The notes beneath the pieces were generated by a model. It worked only from the letters and a program-made list of their open reading frames with translations. It had not been told where the DNA came from and did no database searches. DNA of 40,723 bases from Saccoglossus kowalevskii (taxonomy: Eukaryota; Hemichordata; Enteropneusta; Harrimaniidae): contig NW_003121676.1 of NCBI RefSeq assembly GCF_000003605.2, forward strand, positions 1 to 40,723, given 5' to 3'. Of this stretch, positions 11,801-23,799 are shown one piece after another. The first letter of the stretch is position 1. Each line of letters begins with the position of its first letter. The position numbers and the translations under genes were made by a program.

Positions 11801-12950
11801 TTATGAGTACACTGTAGACCAATTGAAAACCTGCATGTAAATGTGCGTATTACAGCTCTTTATGAGAAGACCAATTAAAAAACCTGCAAGTACATGTGCG
11901 TATTACAGCTCATTTTGAGTACACCAATTGAAAACATGCATATAAATGTGCGTATTACAGCTCATATTGAGTATACCATTGAAAACATGCATATAAATGT
12001 TCGCATTTCAGCTCATTGCGGTGCACCCATTGAAAACCTGTCTGTAAATATTCGTATTACAGCTCCTTGTGAGAAGTCCCCTTGAAAACCTGCATGTAAA
12101 TGTTCGTATTGCAGCTCATTGCGGAGAACAAATTGAAAACCTGCCTGTAAATGTTCGTATCACAGCTCATTATGAGTAGACCAATTTATAACCTGCATAT
12201 AAATGGGCATATTACAGCTCATTGTGAGTCGACCAATTAAAATCCTGCATGTAAATGTTCGTATTACAGCTCATTGCGGTGAACCAATTGAAAACCTGCA
12301 TGTAAATGTTCGTATTACAGCTCATTATGAGTAGACCAATTGAAAACCTGGATGTAAATGTTCGTATTACAGCTCCTGGTGTGAAGACCACTTGAAAACC
12401 TGCCTGTAAATGTGTATATTGCAGCTCATTATAAGTGAACCAATTGAAAACCTGCATGTAAATGTTCGTATTACAGCTCATTGCGGTGGACCAATTGAAA
12501 ACCTGCATGTAAATCGTCGTATTACAGCTCATTATCTGTAGACCAATTAAAAACCTGCATGTAAATGTTCGTATTACAGCTCATTATGAGTAGACCAATT
12601 GAAAACCTGGATGTAAATGTTCGTATTACAGCTCCTGGTGTGAAGACCACTTGAAAACCTGCCTGTAAATGTGCATATTGCAGCTCATTATGAGTGAACC
12701 AATTAAAAATCGGCATGTAAATGTTCGTATTACAGCTCATTATGAGTAGACCAATTGAAAACCTGCATGTAAATGTTCGTATTACAGCTCATTATGAGTA
12801 GACCAATTGAAAACCTGCATGTAAATGTTCGTATTACAGCTCATTATGAGTAGACCAATTGAAAACCTGAATGTAAATGTTCGTATTATAGCGCTTTATG
12901 AGTAGACGAATTAAAAATCTGCATGTAAATGTGCGTATTACAGCACATGA
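11801..12950. repeat. Divergent pocket followed by J/K-type satellite
   Basis: After D at 11,807, monomers from about 11,880 to 12,100 are unusually diverged: GAGTACACC, CATATTGAGTATACC, AACATGCATATAAATG, GCATTTCAGC and GCACCCATTG occur in succession. An L-type monomer near 12,055, the AATTTATAACC monomer near 12,183, and two consensus-J-K modules (CTCCTGGTG at 12,373 and 12,632) follow. The segment ends with consensus monomers and ATTATAGCGC near 12,887. No coding or unique sequence was seen. Confidence 0.8.
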
Positions 12951-13925
12951 TGAGTAGACCAATCGAAAACCTGGATGTAAATGTTCGTATTACAGCTCAT
13001 TATGAGTACACTGTAGTCCAATTGAAAACCTGCAAGCAAATGTGCGTATTACAGCTCATTATGAGAAGAGTAAATAAAAACCTGCAAGAAAATGTGCGTA
13101 TCAGCTCATTTTGAGTAGACCAATTGAAAACATGCATGTAAATGTTCGTATTACAGCTCATTGCGGTGCACCAATTGAGAACCTGCATGTAAATGTTCGT
13201 ATTACAGCTCATTTTGAGTAGACCATTTGAAAACCTGCATGTAAATGTTCGTATTACAGCTCTTTGCGGTGGACCAATTGGAAACCTGCATGTAAATCTT
13301 CGTATTACAGCTCATTACCTGTAGACCAATTAAAAACCGGCATGTAAATGTTCGTATTACAGCTCATTATGAGTAGACCAATTGAAAACCTGCCTGTAAA
13401 TGTTCGTATTACAGCTCATTATGAGTACACTGTAGTCCAATTGAAAACCTGCATTTAAATGTGCGTATTACAGCTCATTATGAGAAGACCAATTAAAAAC
13501 CTGCAAGTAAATGTGCGTATTACAGCTCATTATGAGTAGACCAATTGAAAACCTGCATGTAAATGTTCGTATTACAACTCATTATGAGTAGACCAATCGA
13601 AAACCTGGATGTAAATGTTCGTATTACAGCTCATTGCGGTGCACCAATTGAGAACCTGCATGTAAATGTTCGTATTACAGCTCATTATGAGAAGACCAAT
13701 TCAAAAACTTCCTGTAAATGAGCATATTACAGCTCAATATGAGTATACCAATTAAAAACCTGCCTGTAAATGTTCGTATTACAGCTCATTATGAGAAGAC
13801 CAATTGAAAACGTGCCTGTAAATGTGCATATTACAGCTCATTATCATTAGAGCAATTGAAAACCTGCATGTAAATGTGCATATTACAGCTCATTGTGAGA
13901 AGACGAATTGAAATCCTACATGTAA
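12951..13925. repeat. Front half of alpha macro-repeat, tandem copy preceding copy 3
   Basis: This aligns to 14,312-15,286 at a constant offset of 1361 bp (AGAGTAAAT at 13,070 and 14,431; D at 13,006/14,367 and 13,425/14,786; E at 13,905 and 15,266). It stops inside the E monomer, where the sequence switches to the 7.19-kb type. Confidence 0.88.
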
Positions 13926-13933
13926 ATATTCGT
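13882..13933. other. Chimeric E monomer marking an exchange junction
   Basis: The left part is a standard E monomer (GAATTGAAATCCTACATG). After TGTAAAT it continues ATTCGT instead of the GCACAT or GCCCAT seen in sister E monomers. What follows (CGAAAAACTGG at 13,961) matches 7231 at offset 6730. The junction lies within about 13,920-13,930 and is consistent with an in-register unequal crossover that created the 1361-bp tandem copy. Confidence 0.8.
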
Positions 13934-14360
13934 ATTACAGCTCATTATGAGTAGACCAATCGAAAAACTGGATGTAAATGACCGTATTACAGCTCATTAT
14001 GAGTAGTCCAATTGAAAACCTGCATGTAAATCTGCGTATTACAGCACATGATGAGTAGACCAATTGAAAACCTGCATGTAAATGTGCGTATTACAGCTCA
14101 TTATGATTAGTCCATATGAAAACCTGTATGTAAATGTGCGTATTACAGCTCATTATGAGCAGACCAATTGAAAACCTGCATGTAAATGTGCGTATTACAG
14201 CTCATTATGAGTAGACCAATTGAAAACCTGCATGTAAATGTTCGTATTATAGCGCTTTATGAGTAGACGAATTAAAAATCTGCATGTAAATGTGCGTATT
14301 ACAGCACATGATGAGTAGACCAATCGAAAACCTGGATGTAAATGTTCGTATTACAGCTCA
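13934..14360. repeat. Satellite spacer between the two alpha front halves
   Basis: The segment matches about 7204-7530 but has two additional consensus-like monomers near 14,150-14,255 (offset 6730 before, 6834 after). It carries the CGAAAAACTGG, GATTAGTCCATATG and ATTATAGCGC variants. No other content was seen. Confidence 0.8.
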
Positions 14361-16904
14361 TTATGAGTACACTGTAGTCCAATTGAAAACCTGCAAGCAA
14401 ATGTGCGTATTACAGCTCATTATGAGAAGAGTAAATAAAAACCTGCAAGAAAATGTGCGTATCAGCTCATTTTGAGTAGACCAATTGAAAACATGCATGT
14501 AAATGTTCGTATTACAGCTCATTGCGGTGCACCAATTGAGAACCTGCATGTAAATGTTCGTATTACAGCTCATTTTGAGTAGACCATTTGAAAACCTGCA
14601 TGTAAATGTTCGTATTACAGCTCTTTGCGGTGGACCAATTGAAAACCTGCATGTAAATCTTCGTATTACAGCTCATTACCTGTAGACCAATTAAAAACCG
14701 GCATGTAAATGTTCGTATTACAGCTCATTATGAGTAGACCAATTGAAAACCTGCCTGTAAATGTTCGTATTACAGCTCATTATGAGTACACTGTAGTCCA
14801 ATTGAAAACCTGCATTTAAATGTGCGTATTACAGCTCATTATGAGAAGACCAATTAAAAACCTGCAAGTAAATGTGCGTATTACAGCTCATTATGAGTAG
14901 ACCAATTGAAAACCTGCATGTAAATGTTCGTATTACAACTCATTATGAGTAGACCAATCGAAAACCTGGATGTAAATGTTCGTATTACAGCTCATTGCGG
15001 TGCACCAATTGAGAACCTGCATGTAAATGTTCGTATTACAGCTCATTATGAGAAGACCAATTCAAAAACTTCCTGTAAATGAGCATATTACAGCTCAATA
15101 TGAGTATACCAATTAAAAACCTGCCTGTAAATGTTCGTATTACAGCTCATTATGAGAAGACCAATTGAAAACGTGCCTGTAAATGTGCATATTACAGCTC
15201 ATTATCATTAGAGCAATTGAAAACCTGCATGTAAATGTGCATATTACAGCTTATTGTGAGAAGACGAATTGAAATCCTACATGTAAATGCCCATATTACA
15301 GCTCATTATGAGTAGACCAATTGAAAACCTGCTTGTAAATGTTCGTATTACAGCTCATTGCCGTGAACCAATTGAAAACCTGCATGTAAATCTTCGTATT
15401 ACAGCTCATTATGAGTAGACCAATTGAAAACCTGCTTGTAAATGTTCGTATTACAGCTCATTGCGGCGAACCAATTAAAAATCTGCATGTAAATGTTCGT
15501 ATTACAGCTCATTATGAGTAGACCAATTGAAAACCTGCATGTAAATGTTCGTATTACAGCTCATTATAAGTAGACCAATCGAAAACCTGGATGTAAATGT
15601 TCGTATTACAGCTCATTATGAGTAGTCCAATTGAAAACCTGCATGTAAATGCGCGTATTACAGCTCATTATGAGTAGACCAATTGAAAATCTGCATGTAA
15701 ATGTTCGTATTACAACTCATTATGAGTAGACCAATCGAAAACCTGCATGTAAATGTTCGTATTACATCTCATTATGAGTACACTGTAGACCAATTGAAAA
15801 GCTGCAAGGAAATGTGCGTATTACAGCTCATTTTGAGTAGACCAATTGAAAACATGCATGTAAATGTTCGTCTTACAGCTCATTGCGGAGCACCAATTGA
15901 GAACCTGCATGTAAATGTTCGTATTACAGCTCATTATGAGAAGACCAATTCAAAAACATCCTGTAAATGTGCAAATTAAAGCTTATTATCAGTAGACCAA
16001 TTGAAAACCTGCATGTACATGTTCGTATTACAGCTCATATGAGAAGACCAATTAAAAACCTACCTGTAAATGGGCATATTACAGCTCAATATGAGTATAC
16101 CAATTAAAAACCTGCCTGTAAATGTTCGTATTACAGCTCATTATGAGAAGACCAATTGAAAACGTGCCTGTAAATGTGCCTATTACAGCTCATTATCATT
16201 AGACCAATTGAAAAGCTGCATGTAAATGTGCAGATTACAGCTCATTGTGAGAAGACGAATTGAAATCCTACATGTAAATGCACATATTACAGCTCATTAT
16301 GAGTAGTCCAATTGAAAACCTGCTAGTAAATGTTCGTATTACATCTCATTGCCGTGAACCAATTGAAAACCTGCAAGTAAATCTTCGTATTACAGCTCAT
16401 TATGAGTAGACCAATTGAAAACCTGCTTGTAAATGTTCGTATTACAGCTCATTGCGGCGAACCAATTAAAAATCTGCATGTAAATGTTCGTATTACAGCT
16501 CATTATGAGTAGACCAATTGAAAACCTGCATGTAAATGTTCGTATTACAGCTCATTATGAGCAGACCAATCGAAAACCTGGATGTAAATGTTCGTATTAC
16601 AGCTCATTATGAATAATCCAATTGAAAACCTGCATGTAAATGTTCGTATTACAGCTCATTATGAGTAGACCAATCGAAAACCTGGATGTAAATTTTCGTA
16701 TTACAGCTCATTATGAGTAGACCAATTGAAAACCTTGATGTAAATGTTCGTATTACAGCTCATTATGAGTAGACCAATTAAAAACCAGCAAGTAAATGTG
16801 CGTATTACAGCTCATGAGTAGATCAATTGAAAACCTGCATGTAAATGTTCTTATTACAGCTCATTATCAATAGACCAATTGAAAGCATGCATGTAAATAT
16901 TCGT
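14361..16904. repeat. Alpha macro-repeat, copy 3
   Basis: Markers in order are D 14,367, AGAGTAAAT 14,431, D 14,786, E 15,266, I 15,566, D 15,778, HindIII 15,979, E 16,257 and GAATAATCC 16,611. The front lies 11,371 bp from copy 1. The rear lies 8970 bp upstream of copy 4 (E 16,257 to 25,227; GAATAATCC 16,611 to 25,581). One monomer is missing near 15,800 through formation of a hybrid. Confidence 0.88.
15761..15819. other. Hybrid D/B monomer from a one-monomer deletion
   Basis: The head is the D monomer (ATCTCATTATGAGTACACTG) with the GAAAAGCTGC that normally precedes ATGTAAAT. It joins directly to AAGGAAATG, which in sister copies (24,770-24,785, 5,425, 4,485) belongs to the following B monomer. 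Fifty-two bases are lost without breaking the repeat phase, as expected for in-register exchange or slippage. Confidence 0.85.
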
Positions 16905-17390
16905 ATTACAGCTCCTTGTGAGAAGACCACTTGAAAACCTGCCTGTAGATGTTCGTATTACAGCTCCTTGTGAGAAGACCACTTGAAAACCTGCCTGTAA
17001 ATGTTCGTATTACAGCTCCTTGTGAGAAGTCCACTTGAAAACCTGCCTGTAAATGTTCGTATTGCAGCTCATTGCGGAGAACCAATTGAAAACCTGCCTG
17101 TAAATGTGCGTATTACAGCTCATTATGAGTAGATCAATTGAAAACCTGCATGTAAATGTTCTTATTACAGCTCATTATCAATAGACCAATTGAAAGCCTG
17201 CATGTAAATATTCGTATTACAGCTCCTTGTGAGAAGACCACTTGAAAACCTGCCTGTAAATGTTCGTATTACAGCTCCTTGTGAGAAGTCCACTTGAAAA
17301 CCTGCATGTAAATGTTCGTATTGCAGCTCATTGCGGAGAACCAATTGAAAATCTGCCTGTAAATGTTCGTATCACAGCTCATTATGAGTA
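16905..17390. repeat. L-monomer run closing alpha copy 3
   Basis: Three L monomers from 16,905 are followed by GCGGAGAACC, the AGTAGATC monomer near 17,128, TTCTTATT, ATCAATAG, two more L monomers and a second GCGGAGAACC. The order is that of 6533-7060 with one L monomer fewer in the second group. Confidence 0.83.
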
Positions 17391-18245
17391 GACCAATTTA
17401 TAACCTGCATATAAATGGGCATATTACAGCTCATTGTGAGTCGACCAATTAAAATCCTGCATGTAAATGTTCGTATTACAGCTCATTGCGGTGAACCAAT
17501 TGAAAACCTGCATGTAAATGTTCGTATTACAGCTCCTGGTGTGAAGACCACTTGAAAACCTGCCTGTAAATGTGCATATTACAGCTCATTATGAGTGAAT
17601 CAATTACAAATCTTCATGTAAATGTTCGTATTACAGCTCATTATGAGTAGACCAATTGAAAACCGGCATGTAAATGTTCGTATTACAGCTCATTATGAGT
17701 AGACCAATTGAAAACCTGGATGTAAATGTTCGTATTACAGCTCATTATGAGTACACTGTAGTCCAATTGAAAACCTGCATGTAAATGTGCGTATTACATC
17801 TCATTATGAGAAGACCAATTAAAAACCTGCAAGTAAATGTGCGTATTACAGCTCATTATGAGTAGACCAATTGAAAACCTGCATGTAAATGTTCGTATTA
17901 TATCGCTTTATGAGTAGACCAATTAAAAATCTGCATGTAAATGTTCGTATTACAGATCCTGGTGAGAAGACCACTTGAAAACCTGCATGTAAATGTGCAT
18001 ATTACAGCTCATTATGAGAGAACCAATTAAAAACATGCGTGTAAATGTGCATATTACAGCTCATTATGTGTGAACCAATTAAAAACATGCATATAAATGT
18101 GCATATTACAGCACATTATGAGTAGACCAATTAAACACATGCATGTAAACGTGCATATTACAGCTCATTATGAGTAGACCACTTGAAAACCTGCTCGTAA
18201 ATGTTCGTATTATAGCGCTTTATGAGTAGACCAATTAAAATCTGC
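17391..18245. repeat. Transition segment with a pocket of unusual monomers
   Basis: The segment includes the AATTTATAACC monomer (17,395), a J/K pair (17,533), and D at 17,751. From about 17,930 to 18,200 there is a set seen nowhere else in the window: ACAGATCCTGGTGAG, GAGAGAACC, AACATGCGTG, GTGTGAACC, AACATGCATATAAATG, ACAGCACATT, TTAAACACATGC and GTAAACGTGC. At about 18,178 a monomer with AGTAGACCACTTG joins a consensus head to a J-type middle. No gene or unique DNA was seen. Confidence 0.82.
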
Positions 18246-19860
18246 ATGTAAATGTTCGTATTACAGCTCATTATGAGTAGACTCAATTGAAAACCTGCAT
18301 GTAAATGTTCGTATTACAGCTCATTATGAGTAGACCAATTGAAAACCTGCCTGTAAATGTTCGTATTACGGCTCATTATGAGTAGACCAATTGAAAACCT
18401 GGATGTAAATGTTCGTATTACAGCTCATTATGAGTACACTGTAGTCCAATTGAAAACCTGCATGTAAATGTGCGTATTACAGCTAATTATGAGAAGACCA
18501 ATTAAAAACCTGCAAGTAAATGTGCGTATTACAGCTCATTATGAGTAGACCAATTGAAAACCTGCATGTAAATGTTCGTATTACAACTCATTATGAGTAG
18601 ACCAATCGAAAACCTGGATGTAAATGTTCGTATTACAGCTCATTATGAGTAGACCAATTGAAAACCTGCATGTAAATGTTCGTATTACAGCTCATTATGA
18701 GTAGACCAATTGAAAACCTGCCTGTAAATGTTCGTATTACAGCTCATTATGAGTAGACCAATTGAAAACCTGCGTGTAAATGTTCGTATTACAACTCATT
18801 ATGAGTAGACCAATCGAAAACCTGGATGTAAATGTTGGTATTACAGCTCATTATGAGTACACTGTAGTCCAATTGAAAACCTGCATGCAAATGTGCGTAT
18901 TACAGCTCATTATGAGAAGACCAATTAAAAACCTGCAAGTAAATGTGCGTATTACAGCTCATTTTGAGTAGACCAATTGAAAACATGCATGTAAATGTTC
19001 GTATTACAGCTCATTGCGGTGCACCAATTGAGAACCTGCATGTAAATGTTCGTATTACGGCTCATTATGAGAAGACCAATTCAAAATCATCCTGTAAATG
19101 TGCATATTAAAGCTTATTATCAGTAGACCAATTGAAAACCTGCATGTAAATGTTCGTATTACAGCTCATTATGAGAAGACCAATTAAAAACCTTCCTGTA
19201 AATGGGCATATTACAGCTCCATATGAGTATACCAATTAAAAACCTGCCTGTAAATGTTCGCATTACAGCTCATTATCATTAGACCAATTGAAAACCTGCA
19301 TGTAAATGTTCGTATTACAGCTCATTGTGAGAAGACGAATTGAAATCCTACATGTAAATGTACATATTACAGCTCATTATGAGTAGACCAATTGAAAACA
19401 TGCTTGTAAATGTTCGTATTACAACTCATTGCCGTGAACCAATTGAAAACCTTCATGTAAACGTGCGTATTACAGCTCATTATGAGAAGAGTAATTAAAA
19501 ACCTGCAAGAAAATGTGCGTATTACAGCTAACTTTGAGAAGACCAATTGAAAACATGCATGTAAATGTTCGTACTACAGCTCAGTGCGGTGCACCAATTG
19601 AGAACCTGCATGTAAATGTTCGTATTACAGCTCATTATGAGTAGACCAATTGAAAACCTGGATGTAAATATTCGTATTACAGCTCATTATGAGTACATTG
19701 TAGTCCAATTGAAAACCTGCATGTAAATGTGCGTATTACAGCTCATTTTGAGAAGACCAATAGAAAACCTGGATGTAAATGTGCGTATTACAGCTCATTT
19801 TGAGAAGACCAATAGAAAACCTGGATGTAAATGTGCGTATTACACTCATTTTGAGTAGAC
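18246..19860. repeat. Beta-type block, first part of the 3.3-kb duplicated segment
   Basis: Markers are D 18,434 and 18,857, HindIII 19,110, E 19,337 and variant D 19,693. From about 18,250 to 19,050 it matches 26,700-27,500 at offset 8451 (both D monomers agree). The remainder, about 19.05-19.93 kb, has no counterpart in that copy. Two identical adjacent 52-mers occur at 19,735-19,786 and 19,787-19,838, followed by a 2-bp loss in the next ATTACAGCTC (ATTACACTC). Confidence 0.85.
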
Positions 19861-21540
19861 CAATTGAAAACATGCATGTAAATGTTCGTATTACAGCTCA
19901 TTGCGGTGCACCAATTGAGAACCTGCATGTAAATGTTCGTGTTACAGCTCATTATGAGTAGACCAATTGAAAACCTGCATGTAAATGTTCGTATTACAAC
20001 TCATTATGAGTAGAACAATCGAAAACCTGGATGTAAATGTTCGTATTACAGCTCATTATGAGTAGACCAATTGAAAACCTGCATGTAAATGTTCGTATTA
20101 CAGCTCATTATGAGTAGACCAATTGAAAACCTGCCTGTAAATGTTCGTATTACAGCTCATTATGAGTAGACCAATTGAAAACCTGGATGTAAATGTTCGT
20201 ATTACAGCTCATTATGAGTACACTGTAGTCCAATTGAAAACCTGCATGCAAATGTGCGTATTACAGCTCATTATGAGAAGACCAATTAAAAACCTGCAAG
20301 TAAATGTGCGTATTACAGCTCATTTTGAGTAGACCAATTAAAAACATGCATGTAAATGTTCGTAATACAGCTCATTGCGGTGCACCAATTGAGAACCTGC
20401 ATGTAAATGTTCGTATTACGGCTCATTATGAGAAGACCAATTGAAAACCTGCCTGTAAATGTTCGTATTACAGCTCATTGTGAGAAGACATATTGAAATC
20501 CTACATGTAAATGTACATATTACAGCTCATTATGAGTAGACCAATTGAAAACCTGCTTGTAAATGTTCGTATTACAGCTCATTGCCAAGAACCAATTGAA
20601 AACCTTCATGTAAATGTGCGTATTACAGCTCATTATGAGAAGAGTAATTAAAAACCTGCAAGAAAATGTGCGTATTACAGCTCACTTTGAGAAGACCAAT
20701 CGAAAACATGCATGTAAATGTTCGTATTACAGCTCATTGCGGTGCACCAATTGAGAACCTGCATGTAAATGTTCGTATTACAGCTCATTTTGAGTAGACC
20801 AATTGAAAACCTGCATTTAAATGTTCGTATTACAGCTCATTGCGGTGGACCAATTGAAAACCTGCATGTAAATCTTCGTATTACAGCTCATTATCTGTTG
20901 ACCAATTAAAAACCTGCATGTAAATGTTCGTATTACAGCTCATTATGAGTAGACCAATTGAAAACCTGGATGTAAATGTTCGTATTACAGCTCCTGGTGA
21001 GACCACTTGAAAACCTGCCTGTAAATGTGCATATTGCAGCTCATTATGAGTGAACCAATTAAAAATCTGCATGTAAATGTTCGTATTACAGCTCATTATG
21101 AGTAGACCAATTGAAAACCTGCATGTAAATGTTCGTATTACAGCTCATTATGAGTAGACCAATTGAAAACCTGCCTGTAAATGTTCGTATTACAGCTCAT
21201 TATCAGTAGACCAATTGAAAACCTGGATGTAAATGTTCGTATTACAGCTCATTATGAGTACACTGTAGTCCAATTGAAAACCTGCATGTAAATGTGCGTA
21301 TTACAGCTCATTATGAGAAGAGCAATTGAAAACCTGGATGTAAATGTGCGTATTACAGCTCATTTTGAGTAGACCAATTGAAAACATGCATGTAAATGTT
21401 CGTATTACAGCTCATTGCGGTGCACCAATTGAGAACCTGCATGTAAATGTTCGTATTACGGCTCATTATGAGAAGACCAATTCAAAAACATCCTGTAAAT
21501 GTGCATATTAAAGCTTATTTTCAGTAGACCAATTGAAAAC
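19861..21540. repeat. 1.68-kb block duplicated at 27,426-29,105
   Basis: Rare variants coincide at a constant offset of 7565 bp: CGTGTTACAG (19,941 and 27,506), AGAACAATCG, GACATATTGAAATCC (20,490 and 28,055), GCCAAGAACC, the shortened J monomer CTCCTGGTGAGACC (20,991 and 28,556), ATCAGTAG and AGAGCAATTG. Differences are few, including TTTTGAG against TTGTGAG near 20,787/28,352 and two 1-bp losses near 28,900 and 28,945. Confidence 0.9.
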
Positions 21541-23219
21541 CTGCATGCAAATGTTCGTATTACAGCTCATTATGAGAAGACCAATTAAAAACCTGCCTGT
21601 AAATGGGCATATTACAGCTCATTATGAGTATACCAATTGAAAACCTGCATGTAAATGTTCGTATTACAACTCATTATGAGTAGACCAATCGAAAACCTGG
21701 ATGTAAATGTTCGTATTACAGCTCATTATGAGTAGACCAATTAAAAACCTGCATGGAAATGTTCGTATTACAGCTCATTGCGGCGAACCAATTAAAACTC
21801 TGCATGTAAATGTTCGTAGTACAGCTCATTATGAGTAGTCCAATTGAAAACCTGCATGTAAATGTTCGTATTACAGATAATTATAAGTAGACCAAACGAA
21901 AACCTGGATGTAAATGTTCGTATTACAGCTCATTATGAGAAGACCAATTAAAAATCTGCATGTAAATGTTCGTAATACAGCTCATTATGAGTAGACCAAT
22001 AGAAAACCTGGACGTAAATGTGCGTATTACAGTTCATTTTGAGTAGACCAATTGAAAACATGCATGTAAATGTTCGTATTACAGCTCATTGCGGTGCACC
22101 AATTGAGAACCTGCATGTAAATGTTCGTATTACGGCTCATTATGAGAAGACCAATTCAAAAACATCCTGTAAATGTGCATATTAAAGCTTATTATCAGTA
22201 GACCAATTGAAAACCTGCATGTAAATGTTCGTATTACAGCTCATTATGAGAAGACCAATTAAAAACCTGCCTGTAAATGGGCATATTACAGCTCAATATG
22301 AGTATACCAATTAAAAACCTGCCTGTAAATGTTCGTATTACAGCTCATTATGAGAAGACCAATTGAAAACGTACATGTAAATGTGCATATTACAGCTCAT
22401 TATCATTAGACCAATTGAAAACCTGCATGTAAATTTTCGTATTACAGCTCATTGTGAGAAGACGAATTGAAATCCTACATGTAAATGTACATATTACAGC
22501 TCATTATGAGTAGACCAATTGAAAACCTGCTTGTAAATGTTCGTATTACAGCTCATTGCGGCGAACCAATTAAAACTCTGCATGTAAATGTTCGTAGTAC
22601 AGCTCATTATGAGTAGTCCAATTGAAAACCTGCATGTAAATGTTCGTATTACAGCTCATTATAAGTAGACCAATCGAAAACCTGGATGTAAATGTTCGTA
22701 TTACAGCTCATTATGAGTAGTCCAATTGAAAACCTGCATGTAAATGTTCGTATTACAGCTCATTATGAGCAGACCAATTGAAAACCTGCAGGTAAATGTG
22801 CGTATTACAGCTCATTATGTGTAGACCAATTGAAAACTTGCATGTAAATGTTCGAATTATAGCGCTTTATGAGTAGACCAATTAAAAATCTACATGTAAA
22901 TGTTCGTAATACAGCTCATTATGAGTAGACCAATAGAAAACCTGGATGTAAATGTTCGTATTACAGCTCATTATGAGTAGTCCAATTGAAAACCTGGATG
23001 TAAATGTTCGTATTACAGCTCATTATGAGTAGTCCAATTGAAAACCTGGATGTAAATGTTCGTATTACAGCTCATTATGAGTAGACCAATTAAAAACCTG
23101 CAAGTAAATGTGCGTATTACAGCTCATTATGAGTAGACCAATTGAAAACCTGCATGTAAATGTTCTTATTACAGCTCATTATCAATAGACCAATTGAAAG
23201 CCTGCATGTAAATATTCGT
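21541..23219. repeat. Mixed-order satellite with H/I/AATAGAAAACC monomers
   Basis: The segment contains HindIII 22,185, E 22,464 and two copies of an H variant with AAAACTCTGC followed by GTAGTACAGC (21,783 and 22,561, 778 bp apart). AATAGAAAACC monomers lie near 22,000 and 22,931. Two identical adjacent 52-mers occur at 22,960-23,011 and 23,012-23,063. The segment looks assembled from several sources rather than copied as one block. Confidence 0.8.
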
Positions 23220-23799
23220 ATTACAGCTCCTTGTGAGAAGACCACTTGAAAACCTGCCTGTAAATGTTCGTATTACAGCTCCTTGTGAGAAGTCCACTTG
23301 AAAACCTGCATGTAAATGTTCGTATTGCAGCTCATTGCGGAGAACCAATTGAAAACCTGCCTGTAAATGTTCGTATCACAGCTCATTGTGAGTCGACCAA
23401 TTAAAATCCTGCATGTAAATGTTCGTATTACAGCTCATTGCGGTGAACCAATTGAAAACCTGCATGTAAATGTTCGTATTACAGCTCATTATGAGTAGAC
23501 CAATTGAACACCTGGATGTAAATGTTCGTATTACAGCTCCTGGTGTGAAGAACACTTGATAACCTGCCTGTAAATGTGCATATTGCAGCTCATTATGAGT
23601 GAACCAATTAAAAATCTGCATGTAAATGTTCGTATTACAGCTCATTATGAGTAGACCAATTGAAAACCTGCATGTAAATGTTCGTATTACAGCTCATTAT
23701 GAGTAGACCAATTGAAAACCTGCCTGTAAATGTTCGTATTACAGCTCATTATGAGTAGACCAATTGAAAACCTGGATGTAAATGTTCGTATTACAGCTC
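23220..23799. repeat. Short L run and consensus-J-K module
   Basis: Two L monomers from about 23,220 and GCGGAGAACC precede GTCGACC, GCGGTGAACC and a consensus-J-K series with CTCCTGGTG at 23,537. The J monomer has AAGAACACTTG in place of AAGACCACTTG. Consensus-like monomers then lead into D at 23,807. Confidence 0.8.
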
